64,000 nucleotides of DNA from Bradyrhizobium betae (GCF_004123905.1 NZ_MZXW01000050.1:186001-250000), one strand, 5' to 3'. Numbered from the stretch's first letter, positions 24,957 to 33,821 are shown. Program-made: numbers and translations. Notes: generated by a model from the sequence alone, not told the origin.

Positions 24957-24993
24957 GCCCGTCGGGCAAAACACCTGCGCGGGCTGTCAACCC
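24957..24993 (+). repeat. Palindromic intergenic repeat, copy 2
   Basis: GCCCG-T-CGGGC is followed by AAAACACCT and TGTCAACCC, matching the copy at 273-319 in order and orientation. The centre base differs (T here, A there) and the arm is shorter by two bases. Confidence 0.55.
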
Positions 24994-25400
24994 ACTCGCG
25001 CGAAAATATTCCGCTTTACCGAAATTCGGATTTGTCGTATGTGTCGCCCATCCCGGCTCATCCTTGAGGGGCGATCATGTTGTCGTCACGATACGCGAGC
25101 CGGGCTTGCGGTGGACGCAGCAGCGTCGGCACGACATGGTGCGGGCAGGGCGGGTAGTCCCTGTGAGCCCGAAACCGCGTGCGGATGAGCGGCGCTGCCA
25201 GGCTTCGTCTCGTCGGTAAGTTTCCGGCTCCGTCGACAGGGCTGGAAATACTGCGGCGAAATGGCGGGCCGTGCGTACGGCAAAACCGTGTGGTCCTGGC
25301 CGTCGTTGCTACGGTCAAGTCTTCGCGAAGGTGCGAGCGAGCCCAACCGGGCAGACTGCATCATCCAATTCGCGGGACGAGGGAGGCCAGAAGGAACTCG

Positions 25401-25568
25401 GCTCCCGGGAGAGCACGGCATAAGCCGTCCGACCATCGCGCAGGGAAGGCCGAGTGATTGGCACCACCTGTATGCTGCTGTGCGGTTCTTTTGCGCTACC
25501 TTTCGCGCAGCGGACCGCGGGTGCGAGGTCAGCACCCGGCCTTCCCTGCGCCCTCTTGGCTAAGAGGG
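25401..25568. ncRNA. Hairpin-rich element, possible structured RNA or mobile repeat
   Basis: Several perfect stems crowd into 170 bases: palindrome CTCCCGGGAG (25402-25411); ACGGC/GCCGT (25415-25428); 14-bp arms CGCAGGGAAGGCCG at 25439-25452 with their exact complement at 25537-25550; CGGGTGC/GCACCCG (25518-25538); and CCCTCTT/AAGAGGG (25551-25568). The last two stems border or overlap the long pair by two bases, so alternative foldings exist. I recall near-identical text scattered in Bradyrhizobium genomes, which would make it a dispersed repeat; this was not checked. Confidence 0.4.
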
Positions 25569-25640
25569 TGAAGAGATGAAGCAAAGCTCGGGCGAATTGC
25601 GCCGCGAGAACGCGAAGGCGTGTCTGCGACTATACACTCG

Positions 25641-25745
25641 CTGTCATCGCCCGCGAAGGCGGGCGATCCAGTATTCCAGAGACGGCGCGGCTAGAATCGA
25701 GAAGCTTCGGCGTACTGGATTCCCCGCCTTCGCGGGGAATGACGG
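25641..25745. repeat. Long imperfect palindrome A
   Basis: Arms 25641-25673 and 25713-25745 are reverse complements over 33 positions with only a few mismatches (CCGTCATTCCCCGCG-type ends), separated by 39 bases. Each arm is itself a small palindrome (CCCGC-GAAG-GCGGG). Such units are typical of dispersed intergenic palindromes in Bradyrhizobium and Rhodopseudomonas. Confidence 0.7.
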
Positions 25746-25778
25746 CGGTGATTGGAATGACGATGCCGCCCCACGCTT

Positions 25779-25866
25779 CGTCATTGCGAGGAGCCCTTGC
25801 GACGAAGCAATCCAGAATCTTTCCGCGGCGGCAGTCTGGATTGCTTCGCTCCGCTCGCAATGACGG
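25779..25866. repeat. Long imperfect palindrome B, different family
   Basis: Arms beginning CGTCATTGCGAG (25779-25816) and ending CTCGCAATGACGG (25834-25866) pair over most of their length and share GAAGCAATCCAGA and its complement. The sequence differs from palindrome A except at its CGTCATT ends. It abuts the 3' end of the TonB-receptor gene (stop at 25875) and may serve as its transcript end. Confidence 0.7.
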
Positions 25867-25874
25867 ATCTCGCG

Positions 25875-28163
25875 TTACCACCGATAGCTCAACGTGCCGA
25901 TCACCTGGCGCCGTTCGCCGGCATAGCAATAGCCGGCCTGACAGGTCGCATACTGCTTGTCGAACAGGTTGGTGCCGTTCACGCGCATGTAGGCGCCGCG
26001 AAAACTGCGGTCGAGCTTGCCGAGATCGTAGTCGATCACGGCGTCGAACAACGTCTTCGCGGCATTCTCGAACGTATTCTGGTCGTCGCCGAAATTGGCA
26101 CCGATATAGCGCACGCCGAGGCCCAGCCCCAACCCTTCCACGGGCGTGCCGGACTGGAACGTGTATTTGCCGAAAGCTGCGAACGAGTCCCTCGGGATGC
26201 CGGAATATTCATTGCCGGTCGTATCGGTATTGCCGCGCGTGATCACGACGTTGAGGTGGGTATAGGCCGCGGTGAGATCGAATCCCGGTTTGAGCGCCAG
26301 CTTGGCCTCGAGCTCGAGGCCCTTGGAGTCGACCTGTCCGGTCGCCGCTTGGAACGTGATGTTGTCGGTATTGGTGCGCAGGACATTGTCCTGCTTGATG
26401 TCGAAGACCGCGGCCGTGAGCAGCAGCGGAACATGAGGCATCTGATATTTGATGCCGGCCTCGGTTTGCTCGCCGGTGGTCGGCTTGAAGGTCGCCCCCG
26501 TCACGTCCACGCCGGTTTGCGGGCTAAACGACGTGGCGTAGCTGACATAGGGCGCCACGCCGTTGTCGAAGAGATAGCTCAGGCCCGCGCGACCGGTGAA
26601 GGCCGAAGGTTTTTGAGTGACCGGCGTTCCGTCCAGCGTCGTCGTCGTGCTCTGCGAGACCCAGCTCTGACGGCCATTGAGCGTCAGAATGAATCCGCCG
26701 AGCCTGGCCTGCTCCTGTGCGTAGAGTCCCACCTCGTCGGTCGACTGCTTGGTGAAGATCGAAAACGCCGGAGAGGCGATCGCCTGCGCGCCATAGTTCT
26801 TGGTCAGGAGATTGAGATCGGGTGCCGGTCCATATCCGATCTTGTCGTCGTAGTAGGAGTGACTGTAGTCGACACCGAACAGCACGGTGTTCCTGACCGA
26901 GCCGAGTGTGAAATTGGCTTCGGCCTGGTTGTCGAGGGTGGCGGTCTTGAGATTGTCCACGATGCGCCAGGCGGACCGCGACGCGGTCTGGGTCGCGGTG
27001 TCGATCGAATCGATCTGGGTGTATTTCGCGTCGACGCCGACCTGATAGAATCGGAAATTCTGCCGCACGGTCCAGGTGTCGTTGAAATTGTGCTCGAACG
27101 CATAACCGATACGGAACTGCTTCTGGTCCATGGCGCTGAACGCCGGATCATTCGAGTAGATGTTGGTCAGCTTGCCATCCGCGGTGCGCGCGTTGCCGAT
27201 GCTCGCAGCGGTGCGGCTGGTCTGATATTCCGAGAGGATCGTGAACGTCGTATCGAGGTTCGGCTTCCAGGTCAGGGCAGGCGCGATATAGGCCCGGTCG
27301 TCATCATTGCCGGGAAACCAGGTTTTTGCATCGCGCAGCAAGCCCGTCAGCCGGTAATACAATTGATCGCTGCCGGGAACTGGTCCGCCGACGTCAAAAC
27401 TGCCCTGGTAGCGATTGTAGTTGCCGGCCTGCAATTGCACCTCGCCAAACGGCGTCTGCGTTGGCCGCTTCGTCGTGACATCGACGATGCCGCCCGGAGA
27501 GCCGAGGCCGTAGAGACCGGAGGCGGGCCCCCGGAGAATCGATACGCTCTCGAGTCCATAAGGTTCGATCTTGGGGATGGCGAAGTTGCCGCCGCCCTGA
27601 CGCAGGCCGTCGCGATAGATGCCTGTATAGGTCACGTCAAAGCCGCGAATGGAAAAGGCGTCGAAGCGTGGGTCGTAACCGAACGCCGTGGTCGTGACGC
27701 CGGGGGTGTAGTTGACGGCGTCCTTGAGCGTCTGGACGTTGCGGTCTTCGAGCTCCTTCTTGGTCACGACCGAGATGGACTGCGGCGTCTCGATCAACGG
27801 CGTGTTGGTCTTGGTGCCGGCGGAGCTGCTGGTCGCGACATAACCAATTGTCGCGCCAGTCGCGCCAGTCGCGCCTCGCGCCGCCAGCGCAGCGCGATTC
27901 TGATCCGCCGTTACGTTGGCGCGCCGGTTGGCCGAGGCCGCGCGCGAAGATCGTGTGCGTTGGCTGGGTGCGGCGGCGGTGCTGCGCGTCTTCGGTGGAT
28001 TCGGCGCTTCGACGGTGACCGGTGGCAGGCTGCTGCTCTGAGCTTGCGCGCGGGACGACAAGACGTCAACGGATACGAATACGACAGAACCAAACATCGT
28101 GGCGTTGATCGCAACAGCGGTTCCAAGCCAACGATATTTCCTCTCCGACAATGCAACGCCCAC
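25875..28163 (-). CDS. TonB-dependent siderophore receptor
   Basis: The 762-aa protein has a signal peptide ending ...SSRAQAQ and an extended linker rich in Arg/Ala/Ser. A plug domain follows (IETPQSISVVTKKELEDRNVQTLKDAVNYTPGV, then SVSILRGPASGLYGLGSPGGIVDVTTKRP). The rest is a beta barrel ending in GTLSYRW with the C-terminal aromatic residue needed for barrel assembly. The plug wording matches FhuA/FpvA-type hydroxamate or catecholate siderophore receptors. It imports ferric siderophore across the outer membrane with TonB energy. The start is GTG (28161-28163) with GGGA upstream. A 9-bp triple repeat (27850-27876) encodes a Gly-Ala-Thr run in the linker. No siderophore synthesis genes are nearby. 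Confidence 0.9.
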   Translation of the reverse strand: MGVALSERKYRWLGTAVAINATMFGSVVFVSVDVLSSRAQAQSSSLPPVTVEAPNPPKTRSTAAAPSQRTRSSRAASANRRANVTADQNRAALAARGATGATGATIGYVATSSSAGTKTNTPLIETPQSISVVTKKELEDRNVQTLKDAVNYTPGVTTTAFGYDPRFDAFSIRGFDVTYTGIYRDGLRQGGGNFAIPKIEPYGLESVSILRGPASGLYGLGSPGGIVDVTTKRPTQTPFGEVQLQAGNYNRYQGSFDVGGPVPGSDQLYYRLTGLLRDAKTWFPGNDDDRAYIAPALTWKPNLDTTFTILSEYQTSRTAASIGNARTADGKLTNIYSNDPAFSAMDQKQFRIGYAFEHNFNDTWTVRQNFRFYQVGVDAKYTQIDSIDTATQTASRSAWRIVDNLKTATLDNQAEANFTLGSVRNTVLFGVDYSHSYYDDKIGYGPAPDLNLLTKNYGAQAIASPAFSIFTKQSTDEVGLYAQEQARLGGFILTLNGRQSWVSQSTTTTLDGTPVTQKPSAFTGRAGLSYLFDNGVAPYVSYATSFSPQTGVDVTGATFKPTTGEQTEAGIKYQMPHVPLLLTAAVFDIKQDNVLRTNTDNITFQAATGQVDSKGLELEAKLALKPGFDLTAAYTHLNVVITRGNTDTTGNEYSGIPRDSFAAFGKYTFQSGTPVEGLGLGLGVRYIGANFGDDQNTFENAAKTLFDAVIDYDLGKLDRSFRGAYMRVNGTNLFDKQYATCQAGYCYAGERRQVIGTLSYRW
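27850..27876 (-). repeat. Three tandem 9-bp units in the TonB-receptor linker
   Basis: GTCGCGCCA occurs twice and GTCGCGCCT once in direct succession, encoding a Gly-Ala-Thr repeat in the linker before the plug. The unit length keeps the frame, so copy number could vary without disrupting the protein. Confidence 0.6.
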
Positions 28164-28493
28164 CGATGATGATTCCCAATCTTGCCGAACTCACTCACGC
28201 GAACGCGCGCAGCTGCGTGCCGACGCGCGTTGAGCGATGCGGACTTCTATGGGTGAAGCAGTCGGAATTCCACACGCGCAAAATAGAATTGCTTGAACGT
28301 GCGGTGAGCGATCCTGGAATGATTCAAGATGCGTTTGGAAAACTCGCGCTTGCGTGCGGCAGATGCGCGCGCGGATGTCATGGCGCGTCGCGGACGATCG
28401 CAGCCTTTTCATCAGTCAAGCGTTGCCCGACGCCGCAGGACGTTGCTGGCCGTCGTGCTTGTCGAGGCGACCGGCAGCGTCGCTGCAAGCCGG
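28164..28493. other. Gene-free interval upstream of the TonB receptor
   Basis: This 330-bp region separates the TonB-receptor start from the stop of the next minus-strand gene. It must contain the receptor promoter. I looked for iron-responsive palindromes (Fur-, Irr- or RirA-like) and found none I would defend. A weak inverted pair CTTGAA/TTCAAG spans about 28292-28327. Open frames crossing it have no family features. Confidence 0.35.
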
Positions 28494-28862
28494 TCACCAC
28501 GAGATCGGTATTCGCTGTGCAAATCCGCCAAGGTCCGAGTCGGGGCTGAGTGGCTGGCGATCGAGCGGCCGGTTGTTATTCCCGCGCGCGAAGGAGGTGC
28601 CGGGCGGAAAGGCGTAGTCGGTGAACTTGCGCTCACCGGGGAGCACCTCGGTCCCTCCATCCAGCCACGATCGCTTGCTGACATAAAGGCGGGTGTGCGG
28701 TCCGGACCGGTAGGAGCGGTTGGCGCCGCGGGGACCGTACTCGTAGACGGTATTTTGCGCCGTCCGCGATGGGTCGCGCTTGCCGACGGTCGCGGCATGA
28801 GCGGTGAGCGTCGAGGCGAGGAGGGCGACCAGAACCGTTCCGGACATGACAATCGCGTTCAT
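28494..28862 (-). CDS. Small secreted protein of unknown function
   Basis: The 122-aa product has a clear Sec signal peptide (MNAIVMSGTVLVALLASTLTAHA, cleavage after AHA) and a mature part of about 99 residues. It has a Tyr/Arg/Gly-rich core (YEYGPRGANRSYRSGPHTRLYVSKRSWLDGGTEVLPGERKFTDYAFPPG). No cysteine remains in the mature part, so it is not a disulfide-stabilised or lipid-anchored protein. The domain is not one I recognise, though I have the impression that rhizobial genomes carry relatives. It is probably periplasmic. It stands alone between the TonB receptor and the divergent bamA-like gene. Confidence 0.55.
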   Translation of the reverse strand: MNAIVMSGTVLVALLASTLTAHAATVGKRDPSRTAQNTVYEYGPRGANRSYRSGPHTRLYVSKRSWLDGGTEVLPGERKFTDYAFPPGTSFARGNNNRPLDRQPLSPDSDLGGFAQRIPISW

Positions 28863-29157
28863 CGAAAAACACCCATGCGAGTTCCTGATGTCGTGGCGTC
28901 TCGCACCGGCTTAAGCGCCTGTAAAGAATCCGGGTGTTTCGCGATGTTGCTGGGCACCAGCACGGACAGTCGCATGCGCGGCGGTTTCGATGCCGCCCAG
29001 TCGCCGCCGGGAGCCCGCGCGGACGTCACGGCCGGAATGACCACATGGCTGATCCGCCAATCAAATTCAACGACCGGAAACAGTACAGCAATCTCAAAGC
29101 CACACCGCGGCCACAGCCGTTTCGTTTCAGAGCAGTCAGGTGCTCTTGAGGTGTGGA

Positions 29158-31671
29158 ATGTCGGTTTTACGGGCCTGGCTGATCGCGGCGGTGATGAGTG
29201 GCGTATCGATTGCGAGTTCAATTTCCGTCGTGCTGTTGCCGCAACCGGCCGTCGCGCAAGCCGTGGAGTCGATCGTGGTTGAAGGTAACCGCCGCGTCGA
29301 GGCCGAGACGGTCCGCTCCTATTTCAGGCCCGGCCCCGGCGGGCGCCTCGACCAACCGGCAATCGACGACGGCATCAAGGCGCTGATCGCGACCGGTCTG
29401 TTCCAGGACGTGAGGATCAACCGGGCCGACGGCCGCCTCGTGGTGTCGGTGGTCGAAAACGGCGTGATCGGCCGCATCGCTTTCGAGGGCAACAAGAAGA
29501 TCAAGGACGAGCAGCTCACGGCGGAAATCCAGTCCAAGGCACGCGGGACCTTCTCGCGGACACTGGTGCAGTCCGATACGCTGCGCATTGCCGAGATCTA
29601 CCGGCGCTCGGGCCGTTACGACGTGCGCGTCACGCCCGAGATCATCGAGCAGCCGAACAACCGCGTCGACCTGATCTTCACGGTCCAGGAGGGCGCCAAG
29701 ACCGCGGTCAAGTCGGTCGAGTTCGTCGGCAACAGCGCCTATTCGGCCGCGCGCCTGCGCGACGTCATCAAGACGCATGAGAGCAATTTTCTCAGCTTCC
29801 TCGCCAATAACGACATCTACGATCCCGATCGCGTCGAAGCCGATCGCGACCTGATCCGCCGCTTCTATCTCAAGAACGGGTTCGCGGACGTCCAGGTCGT
29901 CGCCGCCCTCACTGAATACGATCCGGACAAGAAGGGCTTCCTCGTCACCTTCAAGATCGAGGAAGGCCAGCAATATCGTGTCGGCTCCGTCGATTTCCGC
30001 TCCAGCATTGCCAATTTCGACGCAAGCTCGATGCGCTCCTATTCGCGTGTTGGGGTCGGTTCGCTCTACAACGTGGAAGCGGTCGAGAAGTCGACCGAGG
30101 AGATGCAGATCGAAGCTTCGCGCCGCGGCTACGCCTTCGCACTGGTGCGCCCAGGCGGCGATCGCAATTTCGATGCGCACACGGTGTCCGTGGTATTCAA
30201 CGTCGACGAGGGGCCGCGCACCTATATCGAGCGCATCAGTTTGCGCGGCAACACCCGGACGCGTGACTACGTGATCCGGCGCGAGTTCGACATCTCGGAA
30301 GGAGATGCCTACAATCGTGCGCTGGTCGACCGTGCCGAGCGGCGCCTGAAGAACCTCGACTACTTCAAGAGCGTCAAGATCGTCACGGAGCCGGGCTCCT
30401 CCAGCGACCGCGTCATCCTGATCGTCGACATGGAAGAGAAGTCGACCGGCGACTTCTCGATCTCGGGCGGCTATTCCACATCCGATGGTGCACTGGCCGA
30501 AGTCTCGGTCTCCGAGCGCAATTTGCTGGGCAAGGGGCTCTATGCCAAGGCGTCGGTGAGCTACGGCCAGTACTCGCGCGGCATATCGCTGTCGTTCGTC
30601 GAGCCCTATCTGCTCGACTATCGGATGGCTCTCGGGTTCGACACTTATTGGAAACAGCAGAAATCGAACAGCTATACGAGCTACGGCGTGACGACGCTGG
30701 GCTTCTCGCCGCGCATCGGCCTCGCATTGCGCGAGGACACCTCGCTCCAGCTGCGCTATTCGCTCTATCAGCAGAGCATCACGCTCGCCAGCGCCTACAA
30801 CAACTGCAACAACAACGCGTCGAACTCCTCGCTGGCCTTCAACCCGACCCCGGCCTACGTCAAGAACGTTCTGGGTGGCGTCGATCCGACCAATGCCACC
30901 GACTCGGGCGTCTATGGCTATGGCTGCTATGGCGACGGCGAATCGAGCCTGCCGGTCCGGAAAGAACTGGCGAACGGCGCGACCTGGACCTCGGCGATCG
31001 GCTACACGCTCAACTACAACACGCTGGACAACAACAAGAACCCCACGGACGGTCTGCTGGTCGACTTCAAGCAGGATTTTGCCGGCGTTGGCGGCAACGT
31101 GACCTATCTAAAGACTGCGCTGGACACCAAGTACTACACACCGCTGGTGTCCGAGATCGTCAACGTGATCCACGTCCAGGGCGGCATCCTCAACAAGATC
31201 GGCAACAACGAACTGCGCATGCTCGATCACTTCCAGATGGGCCCCAATCTCGTGCGCGGCTTCGCCTCCAACGGCATCGGTCCGCGCGACATCAGCTATT
31301 ACAATTACGGCTCCAGCGGCGATGCGCTCGGCGGCACGAAATATTGGGGCGCTTCGATGGAGCTTCAGATGCCGTTCTGGTTCCTGCCGAAGGAAGTCGG
31401 CCTGAAGGGGGCGGTCTATGCCGATGCCGGCTCGCTCTGGGGCTATCAGGGGCCGACGTCGTGGACCGCCACGGGCGAGGTCAACACCAAGGCCTGCCCG
31501 ACCTGCGGATTGCAATATGACGACAGCAGCGTGGTGCGTTCGTCGGTGGGCGTCGGCCTGATCTGGGCCTCGCCGTTCGGGCCGCTGCGCTTCGACTACG
31601 CCGTGCCGCTGACAAAGGGCAAATACGACATCGTACAGGAATTCAGGTTTGGAGGTGGCACCTCGTTCTAG
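29158..31671 (+). CDS. bamA: BamA/Omp85-family outer-membrane assembly protein
   Basis: The 837-aa protein has a signal peptide (cleaved near AVAQA), POTRA repeats (VESIVVEGNRRVEAETVRSYF; IGRIAFEGNKKIKDEQL; VKSVEFVGNSAYSAARLRDVI; VGSVDFRSSI; IERISLRGNTRTRDYVIRREF) and a barrel with the Omp85 motif LVRGFASNGIGPRD, ending FRFGGGTSF. Five POTRAs and a C-terminal Phe are the BamA pattern. BamA normally lies between rseP and lpxD/fabZ/lpxA, whereas here no lipid-A genes are adjacent, so this may be a second copy. A predicted extracellular loop contains paired cysteines (YNNCNNN...YGCYGD; KACPTCG). I chose the ATG at 29158 for the signal peptide. Confidence 0.85.
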   Translation: MSVLRAWLIAAVMSGVSIASSISVVLLPQPAVAQAVESIVVEGNRRVEAETVRSYFRPGPGGRLDQPAIDDGIKALIATGLFQDVRINRADGRLVVSVVENGVIGRIAFEGNKKIKDEQLTAEIQSKARGTFSRTLVQSDTLRIAEIYRRSGRYDVRVTPEIIEQPNNRVDLIFTVQEGAKTAVKSVEFVGNSAYSAARLRDVIKTHESNFLSFLANNDIYDPDRVEADRDLIRRFYLKNGFADVQVVAALTEYDPDKKGFLVTFKIEEGQQYRVGSVDFRSSIANFDASSMRSYSRVGVGSLYNVEAVEKSTEEMQIEASRRGYAFALVRPGGDRNFDAHTVSVVFNVDEGPRTYIERISLRGNTRTRDYVIRREFDISEGDAYNRALVDRAERRLKNLDYFKSVKIVTEPGSSSDRVILIVDMEEKSTGDFSISGGYSTSDGALAEVSVSERNLLGKGLYAKASVSYGQYSRGISLSFVEPYLLDYRMALGFDTYWKQQKSNSYTSYGVTTLGFSPRIGLALREDTSLQLRYSLYQQSITLASAYNNCNNNASNSSLAFNPTPAYVKNVLGGVDPTNATDSGVYGYGCYGDGESSLPVRKELANGATWTSAIGYTLNYNTLDNNKNPTDGLLVDFKQDFAGVGGNVTYLKTALDTKYYTPLVSEIVNVIHVQGGILNKIGNNELRMLDHFQMGPNLVRGFASNGIGPRDISYYNYGSSGDALGGTKYWGASMELQMPFWFLPKEVGLKGAVYADAGSLWGYQGPTSWTATGEVNTKACPTCGLQYDDSSVVRSSVGVGLIWASPFGPLRFDYAVPLTKGKYDIVQEFRFGGGTSF

Positions 31672-31841
31672 GACGCTGCGCGGCCACGGGAGGTGGCGGC
31701 ATCTGTCGTGCATTTGTGAAAATCTGTGATGAGCTTGCTGCGTGCCGGCGTGGACAGCCATTGGCGAATGTCGGATAATGGCGCCTGCGAATTGCAGGGC
31801 CTGTGGCCTGCACTTGAGCTCTCACAGAAGGACTAATCGCG

Positions 31842-32774
31842 ATGACACAGGCAGGTGCCTACGGGCAGAGGCTTGGCCAGTTCCTGCGTTTGAAGGATGC
31901 GCCGCCCGCTTTGGTCGCGCGCTCGCTACGCAGCGCCGAGCTCGCGGTCACCGAGACCCGGAATGATCAACCTGTGCCCGGCCTGTCGGGTTCGCTGGCT
32001 GCAGAGGACGCGTTTCTCGTCAGCCTGAAGTTGCACGATTATCCGGATTGCGAGGTCTGGGAGCGCGGCAAATCCATCATGAAGACGGACATTCGGGCCG
32101 GCACGACCTATCTCTACGACCTCAAGCGTGATCCGCGCTACGTGATCGACAAGCCGTTCCACTCGCTGTTCTTCTACATTCCGCGTTCGGCGCTCGACGG
32201 GATCGCCGAACAGAGCAGTGCGCCGCGAATCGGCGAGCTCGACTGTCAGGTCGGCGTCGGCCATGACGATGGAATCATCCGGCACCTCGGCGCGTCGCTC
32301 CAGGAAGGGCTGCGCAGGCCTGACGAGGCCAACCAGCTCTTCATCGACCACATGATGCTCGGGTTGACCGCCCACGTCGCGCAGGCCTATGGCGGGCTTC
32401 AGCGTACGTCCGCGCCCGCGCGCGGCGGTCTCGCGCCCTGGCAGGCGAAGCGCGCCTGCGAGAGGCTGGAATCGGACCTCGGCGGCAAGCTCTCATTGCA
32501 GAAGGTCGCAGCCGAGCTCGATCTCTCGGTCAGTCATTTCTCGCGGGCGTTCCGGATCTCCATCGGCCTGCCGCCGCACCAATGGCTGCTGCATCAGCGC
32601 GTGAAGGCTGCCAAGCAGTTGATGAGCGTCCGCGACCTGCCGCTGACGGAGATCGCGATGTCGGCCGGCTTCGCCAACCAGAGCCACTTCACGCGTGTGT
32701 TCTCCTCGATCGTCGGCGCCAGCCCGGCCGTGTGGCGCCGCGAGGCGCTCGGCGGGTCGAGCGGCGAGGCGTAA
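31842..32774 (+). CDS. AraC-family transcriptional regulator
   Basis: The 310-aa protein has an unrecognised N-terminal sensor region of about 200 residues. The C-terminal double helix-turn-helix consists of LSLQKVAAELDLSVSHFSRAFRISIGLPPHQWLL and PLTEIAMSAGFANQSHFTRVFSSIVGASPAVWR. AAGGA stands at proper spacing before the ATG. The converging neighbour at 32781 is a catalase-like gene, which it might regulate only indirectly because the promoter of that gene is at its far end. The ligand and target genes are unknown. Confidence 0.85.
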   Translation: MTQAGAYGQRLGQFLRLKDAPPALVARSLRSAELAVTETRNDQPVPGLSGSLAAEDAFLVSLKLHDYPDCEVWERGKSIMKTDIRAGTTYLYDLKRDPRYVIDKPFHSLFFYIPRSALDGIAEQSSAPRIGELDCQVGVGHDDGIIRHLGASLQEGLRRPDEANQLFIDHMMLGLTAHVAQAYGGLQRTSAPARGGLAPWQAKRACERLESDLGGKLSLQKVAAELDLSVSHFSRAFRISIGLPPHQWLLHQRVKAAKQLMSVRDLPLTEIAMSAGFANQSHFTRVFSSIVGASPAVWRREALGGSSGEA

Positions 32775-32780
32775 CAGACT

Positions 32781-33707
32781 TCAGCGGCGCTTCGCGAGTG
32801 AGATGGTGTAGGCCGCGCGCCGCGCTGCAAAAATCTCGTCCGGCGGGTGACCGATGCCATCGGCGAGATTGGCGGGATTGAAGATTGAGGCGTCACAGGC
32901 CTGATCGGGCTCGAAGCCGGTGATCACGATGGTGCCGAGGCGCACCTCGTCGCGGCTGTCTTCCTCCGGCCAGCGCATGGTGACGTCCATGGTGGGATCG
33001 CCCGGGCGGTCGAGCAGCGCCATGACGTTGAAGCGGACATGGCCCGCGGCGATCCGCGTGCCCAAATCGTCGTGCAGGAAGTCGGCGGGCTTCGCTCTCG
33101 CGTCGTCCTCGCTCAGCGTGATCTCGCCGCCGGCCGGGACGACCTTGAACTTGATGAAGCGCGTCTCGTTCAATTCGTTCGTCGCCGGAAAGGCGTGCAC
33201 GCCCCAATAAGTCGTGCCGGCAAGACTTCCGGGCAGCGCACGCGCCGCGATGTAGTTCGCCTGATTGAGCGTCTCAGGATTGGCCGCCGAGAACGCCTTG
33301 ACCTTCGTCATGTCAGGCTTGCCATCCAGCCCGGGGATGCGCGCCTCAAGGAAAGCCAGCATCTGGTCGAGCGTTCGCGCAAAATGCACCGGCGCGCTCT
33401 CCACGAGAATGTCGGAGCGATGCTCGTCGTCGCCCAGCTTGAAGCCGAAGCCGCGCAGCACCAGATTGTTGGTGTCGGCAACATTGGGGTTGCCGCCGCC
33501 GACCGAGAAGCGTGCCAGCACGCGCGATGGCCTGGTGAAGCTCTGCGACCGCGTGATATCCCCCGCACGGTCCGACGGGGTGTAGGTGCCGCGAACGCAC
33601 CAGCCCTTGGCAAAGCTCGCGCGGACCTTTGGCGGATTGCCGGCGACGGCCTTCAGTGCATCAACGATGGAGGCGGGCGTTGCGTCACCGCTCGGGCGGT
33701 CGGACAT
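32781..33707 (-). CDS. Catalase-like haem protein lacking the distal histidine
   Basis: The 308-aa protein belongs to the short catalase-related (SrpA-like) family: ITRSQSFTRPSRVLARFSVGGGNPNVADTNNLVLRGFGFKL, followed by ALPGSLAGTTYWGVHAFPATNE. At the place where catalases carry the distal His in H-A-K-G, this protein reads SFAKGW (F32). The proximal haem-ligand pattern R-x-x-x-Y is kept near the C-terminus (Y300, ARRAAYTIS). Haem binding is therefore plausible, but normal peroxide dismutation is doubtful. The ATG at 33705-33707 begins the family homology. There is no signal peptide, so it is cytoplasmic. It is the last gene downstream of the phosphoribosyltransferase on this strand. Confidence 0.75.
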   Translation of the reverse strand: MSDRPSGDATPASIVDALKAVAGNPPKVRASFAKGWCVRGTYTPSDRAGDITRSQSFTRPSRVLARFSVGGGNPNVADTNNLVLRGFGFKLGDDEHRSDILVESAPVHFARTLDQMLAFLEARIPGLDGKPDMTKVKAFSAANPETLNQANYIAARALPGSLAGTTYWGVHAFPATNELNETRFIKFKVVPAGGEITLSEDDARAKPADFLHDDLGTRIAAGHVRFNVMALLDRPGDPTMDVTMRWPEEDSRDEVRLGTIVITGFEPDQACDASIFNPANLADGIGHPPDEIFAARRAAYTISLAKRR

Positions 33708-33821
33708 GGCTGAACTGATCTCTCGCGTGTGCGAGCCAAATTCTAGCCGCGCGGCGGACCCGCGGTCTTGCCCAAAGCGAGCGGCTATTGCCCAATCCTG
33801 CTGAAGACATGCGCTCACCCA

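Larger units (their letters stand above)
24792..25874. other. 1.08-kb gene-free block of repeats and predicted hairpins
   Basis: No frame here has a recognisable family, and overlapping open frames exist on both strands. The block holds, left to right: the decameric direct repeats at 24901-24930 (promoter side of nodT), repeat copy 2 at 24957-24993, a stretch at about 25040-25290 resembling Bradyrhizobium intergenic DNA from memory, a hairpin-rich element at 25401-25568, and two long imperfect palindromes at 25641-25745 and 25779-25866 that end 9 bases from the TonB-receptor stop. Confidence 0.6.

Noticed and set aside
28329..29282. 317-codon plus-strand frame over the small secreted protein and the bamA upstream region
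   Set aside because: Antisense to a gene with a good signal peptide; the frame shows no domain and overlaps the bamA start.
31672..31841. Possible riboswitch or terminator between bamA and the AraC gene
   Set aside because: Only a 5-bp stem GCCAC/GTGGC was found; no known motif.
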